64,000 nt of DNA, taken from Talpa occidentalis (lineage: Eukaryota > Chordata > Mammalia > Eulipotyphla > Talpidae). The notes under the pieces are model-generated. The model was not told the DNA's origin and did not search any database. It was given only the letters and a program-made list of their open reading frames with translations. The position numbers and the translations under genes are program-made. Shown here in pieces: positions 46,401-58,340 of this stretch (positions are counted from its first letter, which is position 1; each line of letters opens with the position of its first letter). Location: NCBI RefSeq assembly GCF_014898055.3, contig NW_023601212.1, positions 32,972,329 to 33,036,328 of the forward strand, written 5' to 3'.

Positions 46401-46739
46401 TGGTGCTGCAATAATTACCTTCTAATGGCTCTTCCTGCATTCCCTATCTTTTCGTCCTCATTTATTTCTATAGCAGCCACCTTAGTACTTTACTACTCAC
46501 AAATCTTTTACTGTCTCTAAAACGAAAACCAAGCCACTGGACTTAATATTTAAACTTTGGTTCCAACCTACCTTTCTGTCTTCATCGTCCTGTTCCTTAG
46601 GGAATCCTCTTCTTCCGTCGGGTTTTTTGTTTATTCTTGCACGGTTGCACATAATACTCCACTTTTGACCTCACTTCCAAATGCTTTCCTTGGCTTGTTC
46701 CCTCTCTCGGTTCTGCTCATAATGTAAACTTAGGCAGGG
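46401..46739 (+). other. intergenic, possible L2
   Basis: Pyrimidine-rich sequence of L2 flavour (GGCTCTTCCTGCATTCCCTA). Uncertain. Confidence 0.3.
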
Positions 46740-47500
46740 CGCCCGGGTGGCGGAGAATCTGTCTCTTGCTTCAACAGTGTTTGAACAGGAGGGACCCAGA
46801 GATGCCCCTGTTCCAGACTGTCAGTCAACCTTCTTCCACTTGCAGCCTGGAGAAATAGCCTCTACCTCCAGGACCAGCCAGCACCACCTTCTGGGCTTAG
46901 CTGCCTATTACCGGTCAACCCAGAGCTTCCAGAAGCATCAGAAGAATTCAATGGAGCCCGAGGCCCCGCCAACGGTCGGATCCCTCCGAGGCTTCGAGGC
47001 TTCGTGCGCCCGCACCCACCTCTCTGCGCAGCTAGTTCCACCGCGATCGCGTGGCTCTGGAGGGTGGGGCCTCTTCTCCAGCTAGTCGCAGGCCGGAAGC
47101 TTTAGGTAGAAAACCGGGTCGCAGAGCCTCTTTCCGCATGTGCTGCAGCCATCCAGAAGTGAGCCCATAAACCCTGAACCCTTGGGAAGCCACCGCGGCC
47201 CTGGCAGAAAACATGACCCAGCTGCACCTGGGTTCCTCAGCGCAGAGCCCCCTTCGTGCTGATCTAGAGAGCAGTTTCCTGAAGGCACAGGAGCAACTCA
47301 TCTGTATCGGTGACCCCTCTTCCCGCCACCCCTCCCATCCCTGCAGGCTGGCAACCCTCAGGTCCAGCGGAGAGTAGGTGGACTAGGAGGTTCCAAAGCA
47401 CAGAGGCCTTTGGTGGGGCCCTATGACTGCCCCTCGTGCCAAGACTTGTGCCTGAGCCTCCCTGCACCCATAGGGTGCTTTTTAGCCACCCTGGAGCCCT
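46740..47500. other. GC-rich orphan segment
   Basis: Locally GC-rich with scattered CpGs around 46950-47250, unlike the surrounding AT-rich DNA. A plus-strand frame (46747-47085) and minus-strand frames overlap, but none has a recognisable domain. It may be a decayed CpG island, an alternative first exon or a lncRNA promoter. Confidence 0.3.
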
Positions 47501-49489
47501 TGCCTCAGCTGTGGAGCAAATAGAAATAATAACGTATTTTGCAGAAAAATAAGTACATAAACGAAAAAGCTCAGGGAGTCTTTTTTCTTCTTCTTTCAGG
47601 AATTCACTGATAGAGCCGAGTGCCGTCTCGCCTTAATTCTGAACCCCTGTAGAATTTAAGAACTTCACTCTTATGCTTTACTCTGCAGTTAACTTTTACT
47701 GCACATACTTTATTTCTCCAATGGATTGTTAATTTTTGATGCCAAGGACATATGTACATATTAATACACATATTCCTGTGTTGAACTCAAGGACCGTCTG
47801 CCTGAAACCGATCACTGGGACCTGTGGTTTGTTAAAATGTATTTAGGGGAAGGTGTGACAACTATGTGAATTTGGGGCCTTGTGACTTGTGGAAAATCCA
47901 CCCAAATTTAATGAATAGTTTATAGATCTTTTTTGTTTGTGCGTTTAAGGTTATTTTCTAGTAAATACGCTTCACAAGATAGTAAAGGCAATGATATTTG
48001 GCATACATGAGTTGGAAATTTAACTTTTTAAAATCTTATCAGATTAAATAAGGAAACAACTAAATCAAAGTAAGAAAATCAAATATATGAAGCCTTAGGA
48101 TTTTCTCAGCTGATTTATCTTGACGAGTGTTTAAATTATTTAAGTGTTCTGAATTTATTTGATTTTAATTATTTATAACTACACACTGTAGTGCATTAGT
48201 AAATGTCTTGAAGAGTGTTTGGTAAAAGTAGGCAGCATCTCACTAACAATATCATTAAAACTCTGCCATTTAATTTTTGCTGACAAGTAGGTTGAGCCTA
48301 TAAGAAACAGTAAGGAATTATAAGAATTATAATTATAAGAATTATAAGAAACAGTAGGGAACAGTGCTTAGGCAATTGATACAGGATGTCACTGTAGTTG
48401 CCTTTTCAATTCTTTGTGTGACTATGATTTTTCAATACTTTTCAAAACTGTCAGCAGTTCAATAAGATGTTTAGTTCATTCTTGAGCTTAAAATATCTTC
48501 ATATGCACTCAATGCTATATGCCCACATTTCTCAAGTGCTTACCTACTTATTTTTCAAGAGTAGCACTTTTAAATGGTGATCCATTAAATTCTAAATGTA
48601 AACCCCTTTGTCCTTCTGCTTGGAAATTTTTCAAAAGCACTTCAGTATTTGAACAATAATGCAATGATCTGCAGTGTAGATTTTACATGAAATGACTCTG
48701 GGTTATGAACCTAACTTCCTCATGCATTTCCCCTGTTGGCTTGTTCAGTAAAGGTCCCTTACTTACTCCTTAATGAGAATGAGATTAGTATAAAGAGGCC
48801 TCCAGGAAGGGAGTCCCAAAGTTTGTTGACTTTGAGAACAAAACCAAAGAGAATCAACATACCTGCAAGAGTGTTCATTCTGAGAGGTGTTGCTTACCCA
48901 CACTGTCATCACATTGTGATCCTACTCCTGGTATATTTATAACCCAGAAAGTTATAACCTTCAGCACTATCTAAGGTAGGGAGATATATCTCACACATTT
49001 AAATATTACAGTTTTGGGGTACAAAATAAATCACCCTGTACTCTCTGGGTTCTTCTTAGCCTGGGCAAGTAATCAAAACGGCATCAGATGGATTAGCAAT
49101 GGAAAAACAATGAATTTAATAACATACATATGGTGAATTCACATGGCTGTAAATTCTAAAGAATAATGGAGCCAACGGGACAGCGGGGATATTTATTCTG
49201 GATTTTAGGATCTGGATCATCAAGGACAGAGAGGGGAAGAATTCTCATGACACCGAAAAAGGGAGTGACCTCATCTTTGCTCTGAGATTCTTAGAACATG
49301 ATTACTGATAAACCTAGAATTAGATGAGAGCCTCAAACTATGTTTTACTAGGTCATAAAAGGGAGAACAACAATTACTTCTTCAATTAGGAAAAGGGCAA
49401 AACCTTAGGATATAATGTTTTTTTTTTTTTTTTTAAATAGGGAAAGGGCTAAAGACTTAGGTTAGAATAGAAGCTTTTCTGGCCTTCAG
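47501..49489. other. AT-rich intergenic, nothing recognised
   Basis: About 2 kb with no clear transposon or gene. A short repeat of ATAAGAATTATAAGAAACAG words lies at 48300-48360. Confidence 0.5.
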
Positions 49490-49722
49490 AAAAGATTTAT
49501 TTATTTATAGAAGAACTGAGGTGCAGGGGGTGAGAGGATTCACCAGAGACAGACCGGGGGGCAGAACAGGCGGATCTACTGAAACACACTACTGAGGGGA
49601 GCAGCGGGCAAGATAGGAGAGGTCTGCTGTGCCATATGTGGGTCAGCATGTGGTGGGGGATTGAACTCAGGCTTTAGAGGTGATAGCACTGAGACTTAAG
49701 CCGTAGGCCACCAGGGAGACCC
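49490..49722 (-). mobile_element. tRNA-derived SINE (older subfamily)
   Basis: Antisense copy with TTTATAGAAGAACTGAGGTG and head CCACCAGGGAGACCC. It lies just left of the fold-back SINE. Confidence 0.92.
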
Positions 49723-49736
49723 TGAACTGCATTCTT

Positions 49737-50106
49737 GTTTTGTTTTTTTTTTTAAAGATTTATTTATTTGGGCCTCCCTGGTGGCGCAGTGGTTGAGCGC
49801 TGGGTTGCAGGGCTGCCCGCAGCTTTTGCAGCGCCGGTTCGATCCTTGGCTGCCCCTTGGCCACTGCAGGGACCCTCAGAGGCACAGGAGGGTGAGAGAA
49901 TTCACCAGAGCCAGAGCGGAGAGTAGAACAGGTAGACTGATGAGGTACACTGCTGAGGGGAGCAGCGGGCAGCAGGGGAGGTCTGCATGCCATGCAGGAC
50001 CCTCCTCCGGTGGCCGAGGGGCAGCCGGGGATCGAACCGGCGCTACAGAAGCTGTGGGCAGCCCTGCAACCCAGCGCTCAACCACTGCGCCACCGGGGAG
50101 GCCCCG
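49737..50106 (-). mobile_element. fold-back SINE with inverted second head
   Basis: One antisense younger SINE occupies the right part and ends GCGCCACCGGGGAGGCCCCG. Where its tail-proximal bases should lie, about 95-107 bases of SINE head are inserted in the opposite, sense direction, from 49770 (GGGCCTCCCTGGTGGCGC). The whole unit has a single target duplication TGAACTGCATTCTT at 49723-49736 and 50107-50120. Both heads share the unusual GGGTTGCAGGGCTGCCC in place of the common GGGTTGCGAAGCTGCCC, so they probably came from one template. The arms are 49770-49864 and 50010-50104. Confidence 0.93.
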
Positions 50107-50395
50107 TGAACTGCATTCTTTAAGTAACCTACTGAGGCTCACAGAGTCATGATTGAACTTTAGTTCTCATACCATGGTGAAAAAAGGCCTCCTCTGGGCT
50201 AATTGAGAAAAGTCTATCTGACCATTTTGGAGGGACCAACCAGTTACTGTGCAACAGGACATAAAAAGAGTCTTTCTAGAATCTAGGGAATCCTGTGGGT
50301 GGTCTCTTCTGTGCCAAGCCAGTGATAATAATTACTGAAAAACTAAGCTGCCTGAAACAGTCCAGGATTCTCAGGAAATATACAGAAGCTTATAC

Positions 50396-50925
50396 TCGCA
50401 TAACATGGACTACTTGCCATATATTGTACTAAGCATTTAACATTTTCCAACTCATTTACTTCTCACAATAACCCTATGATATACTTTCATCATCTTTGTT
50501 TTATTTTTATTTATTTTTTAAAGATTTATTTATTTATGCATACAAGAACTGGGGTGTAGGCCAGAGATGTAGAGGTTGAAAGGATTCACTAGAGACAGAA
50601 TGAGGAAAAGAACAGACAGACTAACTGAAATACACTGGTGAGGGGAGCAGCAGGAGAGACAGGAGAGGTCTGCTGCACCATGTGGGTAGCTCCCTACTGG
50701 GCCAGGGATCCAATTCATGTTGCAGATGCTGTGGATAGCTTCTTAGTGCTGTGCTTAACCCCTTGCGCCACCAGGGAGACCCCTTGTTTTTGTTTTCGAG
50801 ATGAGCATATAGAGGTACAGAGAGATTAAATAAATTGACCAAGGCCGCAGAGTCAGTAAGTGGCAGAGCTGGGTTTCAAATCAGATAATCTACTCCAGAA
50901 CCATGCTTTTTAACTACATTTGACT
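50396..50925 (-). mobile_element. MIR (antisense), split by SINE
   Basis: Left part 50396-50510 (TTCTCACAATAACCCTATGA) and right part 50790-50925 (CAGTAAGTGGCAGAGCTGGG) are consecutive pieces of an antisense MIR, separated by the SINE. Confidence 0.75.
50510..50783 (-). mobile_element. tRNA-derived SINE inside MIR
   Basis: Antisense copy with ATGCATACAAGAACTGGGGT and head CGCCACCAGGGAGACCC. Flanks TTTGTTTTATTTTT and TTGTTTTTGTTTT. Confidence 0.93.
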
Positions 50926-52227
50926 TGTTCTTAGTTTGGATCATCCATCAGGTAAGACCCAAATCACTTGCGATGCCAACTAAGGTCTTATGACCAATAT
51001 CAGAAATGAGACCTGTAGAGGCGACTTAGATTTTTTTTTCCTTTCTGTGTAATGTATTATAGTAGGTCCCTCAGGTACAGTCTCTGATTTCAGCTGCCTT
51101 TATTATGATTGGTGCCCTTGGTAGAATTGGTGAACAGTTACTTTGTATACAGTGTCTCCCTTCAAGCATTTCTCTGTTTTCCTGCTCAGGGCTTTCTCAG
51201 CCCTCAGAAGTTAATGCCATGGGGACTTGGAGTTGTTGAATAAATACCACTTCCATCCTTCAGTGGTACAGCTCTGAGTTGCATTCAATCTGTTCCTCAG
51301 AGGATTCCCAGTGGGGTCAGCTCCAGTTGCCCACAGTGGTAACCAGCTAATAATGGGTGCTTTATTGTCTTTCCTCCTGTCCTGTCTCACTCAGCCAACT
51401 CTTTACATTGTGGGCTCACCTCCCAAATAAATGTGTACATTCAAGTCCTTGTCTTGGGTATAAAAATCTATATGCTTGAGCCAATTTCCTTCACTTTTAC
51501 ATTAAAGTTCTTTGGATGATTTTTTTTGTTTCTTTTTTTAAACTTTTTTTTTGTTGTTGTTTCAACTCCATACTTGCTTCCTTTTCATCATCCATTGCCT
51601 ATTTCTAGCAGGAGTTGGCTGAACTTAGTAAAAAGGACTCAGGCAATGGTTTCTAGAAAAGAAGTGAAAGGAAATCTTTTGGGACTGTGGGCAGAAAAGA
51701 GTATGTAGTGGAAGTTGGCTGGAACTAAGGAATAATCCAAAAAATGCTCAATTCTTAGAATCTTCTCTCCTCCCATAGATAATATGATCATTTAGGGTTG
51801 TGTACAAGTCTCTTCTTCTTTACTAAGCTGTATGCAATTTGAGGTCAAGAACCAAGTTTTATTATTACATTCTTTCTGTCACCTAGGATGAGGCCCTCAA
51901 CATAGTAGGTATTCCAGAGATATTTGCACAGGGAAGGAAGGAAAGATGGAAGAAAGGGTAAAAGTATCTTTTAAGTCTTGAAACTGCTGACCCTATTCAG
52001 AACAATGGTCTACACATAATCTGCCTACACCAATGACTGGTTAATTGATTTGCAATATGTCCTACAATAAAATACTGGTAATAATGTGAATTTCTCAAAC
52101 AAAATTGCCATCTCAGCACACAGTATTATTGATCACTCTGCTTAAGGATAAATAATCCTGACATTTTTGTTTATGCTACCTTGTCTACTTTTGGCAATTC
52201 AAATTGAAGACAAGTTGACAGATTACT
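50926..52227. other. intergenic, possible LTR and L2 scraps
   Basis: At 51100-51460 a segment ends CTCCCAAATAAATGTGTAC then TTCAAGTCCTTGTCTTGG, which resembles the 3' end of an old LTR. At 51820-51960 text like an L2 3' end appears. No gene was recognised. Confidence 0.35.
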
Positions 52228-52980
52228 GGGCCTCCCTGGTGGCGCAAAGTGTTAATGTTATAGGGAAGCCCTGATACAAAACGGGGTGCCTGACTGTGGG
52301 TCCTTACCCGTGCGCTTAAAAGGACTTATCAATACTTTACCTCAGGCACACGCGAAAGGTTAATAAAAGGTTTATTTACAAGGAAGGGCAAATGAAGAAA
52401 TGTATAGCTCAGGGAGAAAAATGGGAAACAAAGTTTTAAATGTGTCCTAACCGATCCGCCAATCAGGAATCCCAAATGGCACTCTGAGAGCTGGCCACGA
52501 GCCAGGAGCCATGAAGCCAGGAGGCGAGCGATAGCAAGCGAGAGACCCCAAAGCCCGTGTGTTTGGTTTTTATACTAAACCTGGCTGCTTAACTCCACCC
52601 TCAGGTCCCAGCCACCTTCCCTTTGGTGGTGACAGGATTTGTCTTTTCCAATGTCTTGATGACTTTGGTCTGGAGTGGGGGTGGAGTCCACAAAGCCTGT
52701 ATGGGATTAGCTCAGAACATCCTTTCCCCCTAACATTAAGATGCAACCTATGAAGCTGTCCGCAGCCACTGAAGCACGAGTTCAATCCCTAGACAGGGAG
52801 GTGACCCACATGGTGCAGCAGACCTCTCCTGACTCGCCCCCTGCTCCCCTCAACAGTGTGTTTCAATCTGCCTGTTCTTCTCCCCACTCTATCTCTGGTG
52901 AATCCTCTCACCACCCACACCTCTGGCCTGTACCCCAGTTCTTGTATGCATAAATAAATAAATCTTTTAAAAAAAAAAAA
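52228..52980 (+). mobile_element. tRNA-derived SINE split by solo LTR
   Basis: Sense SINE whose first 28 bases (GGGCCTCCCTGGTGGCGC...) lie at 52228-52255. The rest runs from 52740 (GATGCAACCTATGAAGC) to the ATGCATAAATAAATAAATC tail. The break is the LTR with a 4-bp duplication TTAA. Confidence 0.95.
52256..52735 (-). mobile_element. solo LTR (480 bp), minus strand, copy 1
   Basis: On the minus strand it runs TGTTAGGGGG to CTATAACA, with TG/CA ends. The TATA-like AGTATAAAAACC lies near 52567 and AATAAACC near 52367 as polyadenylation signal. The 4-bp duplication TTAA (52252-52255 and 52736-52739) fits gammaretrovirus-like ERV1 integration. No coding sequence remains, so it is a solo LTR left by recombination. 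Confidence 0.9.
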
Positions 52981-53494
52981 GACTCGCAGAATACTTCTGA
53001 AAGGAAACGTAAGGAATCTTAGCTGGAACAACAAAGCTATTTTGTCTTTGCGAGGCTCGAGTAGAGAGCCAATAGATATTTTAATAGGATGCTACAAAGA
53101 GAGCTTTTAAAATAAGGATTTCTTCCCCAACCTTATTGAGATACAACTGACAAATGACATTGAGTAAGTTTAAAGTGTACTAGTGTGATAGTTTGCTATA
53201 CATACGTATAGCAAAAGGGTGATCCATTAAGGTTAGCTAACACATCCCTCACCTCACATAGTTACCTTTGTGTGCCTGTGGTGAGAACTTTTAAGATCTA
53301 CTCTCTTAGCAAATTGAAAGTACATACTACTGTATTAAGCATGGTTGCCGTGCTGTACAATATTTCCCAGGACTTGTTCATCTTCTATTTGTGCTCTTTG
53401 ATCAATATTTTCTGCTCACCAGCCCTGTCCGTCATCATTGCTCTGTTTCTGAGTTCTACCTTTTTAGATTCCACAACTGTTCTGGGGAAGAATC

Positions 53495-53630
53495 AGGTGT
53501 AGGCCAGAGGTGCAAGGATGAAAGATTTCACCAGAGACAGAGTAGAGAACAGAAAAGGCGGATTAATTGAAATATACTGGTAAGAGAAGCAGCAAGAGAG
53601 ACAGGAGAGGTCAGCAGCACAGAGAATGAA
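53495..53630 (-). mobile_element. SINE fragment (antisense, both ends missing)
   Basis: Only the body is left: GTAGGCCAGAGGTGCAAGG to GACAGGAGAGGTCAGCAGC. It lacks the A-tail and the tRNA-like head. Confidence 0.88.
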
Positions 53631-53694
53631 GGTACTGGAAGCTCTATTTATTCTCCAGGCATCATTGATTGGTTAGGGTGACTAGTTTTGATTA

Positions 53695-53775
53695 TCTGAA
53701 TTATAAAGGATATATATATATTATAAAGGATATTATATATATTAAAATATTATATATTATGTTATATTAAAACAT
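53695..53775. repeat. AT-rich dyad sequence
   Basis: ATTATAAAGGATAT is repeated and followed by alternating TA words such as ATATTATATATATTAAAATA. It could extrude as a hairpin. Confidence 0.7.
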
Positions 53776-53780
53776 ATCAG

Positions 53781-54074
53781 GGCCTCCCTGGTGGCGCAAG
53801 GGGTTGAGTCTCAGCACTATGAAGTTATCTGCAATCACTACAGCACAGGTTTGATCCCCAGCCAGGGAGCTAACCCACCCATATGGCACAGCAGACCTCT
53901 TGGGTCTCACTCCCTGCTCCCCTCAGCAGTGTATTTCAGTCAATCTGCCTGTTCTGCTCCCCACTCTGTCTCTGGTGAATCCTCTCACCTCCCTCCTCCC
54001 CCACACCTCTGGCCTGTGCCCTAGTTTTTGTATGCATAAATAAATAAATCTAACCAAAAAAAAAACAAAAAACC
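53781..54074 (+). mobile_element. tRNA-derived SINE
   Basis: Sense copy with head GGCCTCCCTGGTGGCGCAAG and tail ATGCATAAATAAATAAATC then A-rich sequence. Perfect duplication AAAACATATCAG at 53769-53780 and 54075-54086. Confidence 0.97.
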
Positions 54075-54789
54075 AAAACATATCAGCTAATGGGATCATC
54101 AACTTAATGGCCCTGTTCCCAAGGCAGTCCCATCCACTCCCTTTACCCATTCAAGCCTCCCAAACTTGCCTGCTGGGCAAGGAGTGGGGACTTAGTTTCC
54201 AAATTTAGTAATAATACCAGGGACAACATCTAAGTGAGATCCTACAATATTTGTTTTTGTCTGACTTATCTCACTCAATATAATGCCCTCCAGGTTCACC
54301 CATGTTGTCCCAAGTGGCAATTTAATTGTTTTTCTATGGCTGAATAATATTTCATTGTATTAAAGTAAGACCTTTAAAATAGGGCTTTAAGATGAACCTA
54401 AATACAGATTACATTTGGAAATTTCCCATTTGCTTTTCATAAAAATGGTTCAACGTGAAAGAGATCTTAAATACCTATGTCTGTAAACTTACTTCAAAAT
54501 GTTGCCTCTTTTTGATTTTCAATAAAAATGTTACAGCTTATTGCTAATATGATTTTCAACTATGCTTCATAAAAGAATATAATATAAAATCATAAACACT
54601 TAGAATTATAATCTTATTTTTTTATTAATGACCATCTTAATATGGATGTAACCATAATAGCTTTTATTATACAATATAGCATATTTGGTGAGATTTTAAA
54701 AGTATGTTTATTTACAATTTTACAAAAGGGGAGAACTCTTATTGGGAAAGAGGCCTATGTATGTTATCATTTAATCAGAGAGATAGCCT

Positions 54790-54890
54790 CGTGACCCTGT
54801 TGTCAGAGGTGGTTATTACTATCTAAAGATCTTAGACAAGTTAATCATTCTGAGCTTTAGTTTACTCACCAGAAAAAGCAACAGCTAATA
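54790..54890 (+). mobile_element. MIR fragment (sense)
   Basis: TTAGACAAGTTAATCATTCT followed by GAGCTTTAGTTTACTCACC matches the centre of sense MIR. Confidence 0.55.
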
Positions 54891-55029
54891 AGCTTACAAG
54901 GGCTAATGACCTTAGAGTATTTGTGGGAGACCTTATTTTCAAAGGTGGTAGCAACAGTCTCTTCCCGGCCACCTTTTCTCTTTAATGTGACTTTGACATA
55001 TCAAGCGTAGGATTTGTCTTCATCTGTGT

Positions 55030-55345
55030 GGACTACTGTAATGAATTCCCACAGACCGTGCCTTAAATAATAGACATTTCTCAGAGTCCTAGAGTCTAGA
55101 AGACCCAGATCAGGGTACCAGCATGGCCTAGTTCTGGGGAGAGTCACAACCTTTTCTGGGTTGTGGACGGCTGACTTATGTCTTCACATGGTGGGAAAAG
55201 AGAATGAGCTCTCTGTGCCCTACTAGTGAGGGCTCTACTGTCACCACCTAATTAACTACCTCCAAATTTCCTACCTTTAAGTGCTATCACAATGGTGATT
55301 TGACTTCCACGTATGAATTTTGGAGGGACACAATCTTTTGGTCTG
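55030..55345 (-). mobile_element. MaLR-like LTR (antisense)
   Basis: Words such as TTCTCAGAGTCCTAGAGTCT, ATGTCTTCACATGGTGGGAA and TATGAATTTTGGAGGGACAC occur in the order of an antisense MLT1-type LTR. Confidence 0.55.
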
Positions 55346-56343
55346 TCATAGAGTTTATGTTCCCTTGTGTCTGGATGGGCTTGTAATTATAGTTAAGATG
55401 CCATGTGACTTCTGAGGCTGGGTCACAAAAGCAGATATGGAGAAGGGGCAGGGTGAGGGGGATGGGAGGGGTGTAGTAGAAGTCTTTAAACATATGGAAG
55501 GTGGCTTGACACTCAGGATTGCATACTCAGAGAAGATTACTCTTGTAATCTTGGAACCATGATAAATGAGACAAAGCAAGGCCAGTTGATGATATTCTCT
55601 AAGCATAGAAACAAGAAAATACTAATTCTCCTCTCTGGTCCAAATGAGTGACTGTTCCTTTTTTTCTTTTTTCTTTTTTTTAACCAATTGCAATTTTATC
55701 CTGATTCTAGTCTATGCTTGTAAAGGCCCAATTTACAGCATCAATCCAGAGTGAATCCTGAGACCCTCCCTGAATTCATTCCATGGGAGTCCAAATGATG
55801 TGATAGTTTGATAACTTTTTCCTAAATATCCTCTTAATGAGACTGCCATGGGATTTGTTCTGCCTCTCAGTGAGTAGTATTCAATCTAACTTGGTTAACT
55901 ATACCATTTCCCTGGTGGCATTTGGCTTGAGAACACAGAAAATATGTTCTGAGTTTGGTTTTTTTTCCCTCTAGGATACTTGCTTTGGGGAAAACCACCT
56001 GCATTATAAGAAGACCCACTATCCTGAAGACACCAGCTGTGAGGGAGATGGCAATAAGCAACCACACAGATCTAAGAGGAGAGAAATGCTGGTCAGTCAT
56101 TACATACTGCAGCCCTAAACCATGCCCACCCTCCACCCCCCACCCCCAAACTGCAGGGAAGACCAAGAGCAAGGACTACCTGGTTCACACTTTCCTAAAT
56201 TTTTGACTCAGAGAAAGTGCAAGAGATATTTAAATGACTTTTGTTTGAAGTCACCAAGATCTGGGGCTATTTGATAAATACACTAGATAACTGGAACAGT
56301 ATAGAACATGTATATAACTTCTGGCATACAACAAGTGCTCAAT
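55346..56343. other. intergenic, nothing recognised
   Basis: Contains T-rich and C-rich short tracts (CCCACCCTCCACCCCCCACC near 56130). No recognisable gene. Confidence 0.45.
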
Positions 56344-56344
56344 A

Positions 56345-56615
56345 GGGCCTCCCCGGTGGCGCAGCTGTTGAGCGCTGGGTTGCGAAGCTGCCCGCAGCCT
56401 CTACAGTGCCGGTTCGATCCCCGTCTGCTCCCCACCACCGGAGGAGGGTCCCACATGGCGCGCAGACCTCTCCTGCTGCCCGCTGCTCCCCTCAGCAGTG
56501 TGCTTCGGTCCTTCTGCCTGCTCTGCTCCCCGTTCTGGCTCAGGTGGATTCTCTTGCCCTCCCGCGCTTCTGACTGTACCCAGTGCTTGTATAAATAAAT
56601 CTTTAAAAAAAATAG
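56345..56615 (+). mobile_element. tRNA-derived SINE (younger subfamily)
   Basis: Sense copy with head GGGCCTCCCCGGTGGCGCAG, intact B box GGTTCGATCCCC and tail TGTATAAATAAATC. Duplication GTGCTCAATA at about 56335 and 56616. Confidence 0.97.
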
Positions 56616-57390
56616 GTGCTCAATAAATGGTAGGTGTTTGTTGGAACTTGAAAGTAGTAAGGTTATTATATACAAAATCCCTAACATCTAATAAGTTTTT
56701 TTTTTCCCAGTGAGATTCCTTTGACAAAACTTGTTGATTGGTGTCTACAGTTTCGCTCAATGTATTTTAATCCTGATAGCAAAATAATGTAGACAGATCA
56801 ATAATCCTAGATAAGGAGATGAGCTCAATTTAGAGCAACACTAGAGTGCTACTATGCTTGTTTTTTTTTTAAATTAAGGTATAACGGATATATAGCATTA
56901 TATTACTTTTTCAAGTGTACAACACAATGGTTAAATATGTGCACATACTGAGAAATGATCCCCACAATAAATCTAGTTAACATCCTTCACCATTTATAGT
57001 ATGATTTTTTTTCCTGTGATAAGAACTTTTAAGATCTATTCTTTTAGCAACTTTCAAATATTCAATACAGTATTACATAGAGTCATCAGGCTATACATTA
57101 TATTCCACCCATGAATTATTTATTTTATAACTGTGTGTATCTTTTGTTCCTCTTCACCCATTTCTATCTCCTCTCCCCTTGTTTCCACAACCACCAATCT
57201 GTTCTCTGTATCTATGCGGGTGTTTGTTTTTAGATTCCACGCATAGTGGTATTTCTCTTTCTCTGCTTTTTTCACTTAGCATAATACCCTCAAGATCCAT
57301 TTGTGCTGATGCACATCTATTCTTTCCATAGATGAATAATATTCCATTGTTTGCATGTGTGCAGGTGTATAAGCACCTGTACATCTGGTA

Positions 57391-58157
57391 TGACCCTCTT
57401 ATCTGTGGTTAACCTTTCAACTTGTTATCCATGGGTCATGGATCAACTGCTGTCATAAAATATTAGAACACTCATATAAGTTTTTATCACAATATATTAT
57501 TATGATTATATTATTTTGTTATTACTTATTGTTCATATCTTACTGTGCCTAATTTATAAATTAAACATTATCACAGTATGCATGAACAGGGAAAAACAAT
57601 ATATACAGGATTCAGAACTATCTGTGGTTTTGTTATAGAGCAGCCCCGATATTGAACGGGTTCCTGGCTGTGGGTCCTCACCTGCACGCTTAAAAGGGAC
57701 TTAAGAATACTCCACTACAGGCACACACAAAAGGTTAATAAAAGGTTTATTTACAAGGGAAGAGGAAATAAGGAAAATGTACAACTCAGGGAGAAAATAA
57801 GGAAATAAAGTCTTTAATGTGTCCTACCAGATCCAACGACCTGGAAACCCAAAATCACTCTCAGAGCTGGCCAGACGCTGCTAGCTGGTGGAGAGCCAAA
57901 ATGGGGGACCCCCAAAGCCCACGTGTCTGCCTTTTATATCCACCTGGCTGCTTAACCCCACCCTCAGGTCCCAGCCACCTTCCCTTTGGTGGTGATGGGA
58001 TTTGGAGTTCCCAGTGTCATTGGCTTTGGCCCGGGGTGGGGTGGAGTCCATAAAGCCTGCATGGAATTAGCTTTAGGACATCCTTTTCCCCCTAACAGTT
58101 TCAAGCATCCACTGGAGGTCTTGGAGTTTATCCCCCATAGATAAGGGGGGACTACTA
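57391..58157. mobile_element. Tigger/MER2-like DNA transposon, split by LTR
   Basis: Left end TGACCCTCTTATCTGTGGTT and right end GATAAGGGGGGACTACTA are inverted termini of a MER2-type Tigger element. TA dinucleotides sit at both borders as target sites. Internal text at 57530-57630 and 58098-58140 (CAAGCATCCACTGGAGGTCT) also fits. It is a non-autonomous remnant; the solo LTR at 57631-58097 interrupts it. Confidence 0.8.
57631..58097 (-). mobile_element. solo LTR (467 bp), minus strand, copy 2
   Basis: Same family as the LTR at 52256-52735, with TGTTAGGGGG and CTATAACA ends on the minus strand. The TATA-like GGATATAAAAGGC lies near 57930-57945 and AATAAACC near 57747. The 4-bp duplication GTTT at 57627-57630 and 58098-58101 marks integration into a Tigger element. 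Confidence 0.9.
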
Positions 58158-58340
58158 TACCACATTTCCTGTGTCTGCATATTCATTGATGGACACTTAG
58201 GTTTTTCCATATCTTGACTGTTATAAAAATATTGCAATTAATGTGGGGGCACAGACATCTTTCAAATTAGTATTTTTCATCTTCTTCAGGTAAATAACCA
58301 GAAGGGAAATTGCTGGATCAGACAATAGCTCTATTTAAAA

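Larger units (their letters stand above)
53110..54365 (-). mobile_element. old L1 3' part (antisense), split by SINEs
   Basis: Pieces at 53110-53490 (CCAACCTTATTGAGATACAA) and 54205-54365 (CTCACTCAATATAATGCCCT, GGCTGAATAATATTTCATTG) are the antisense 3' UTR and ORF2 end of an old L1. They are interrupted by SINE copies and AT-rich DNA. Confidence 0.75.
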
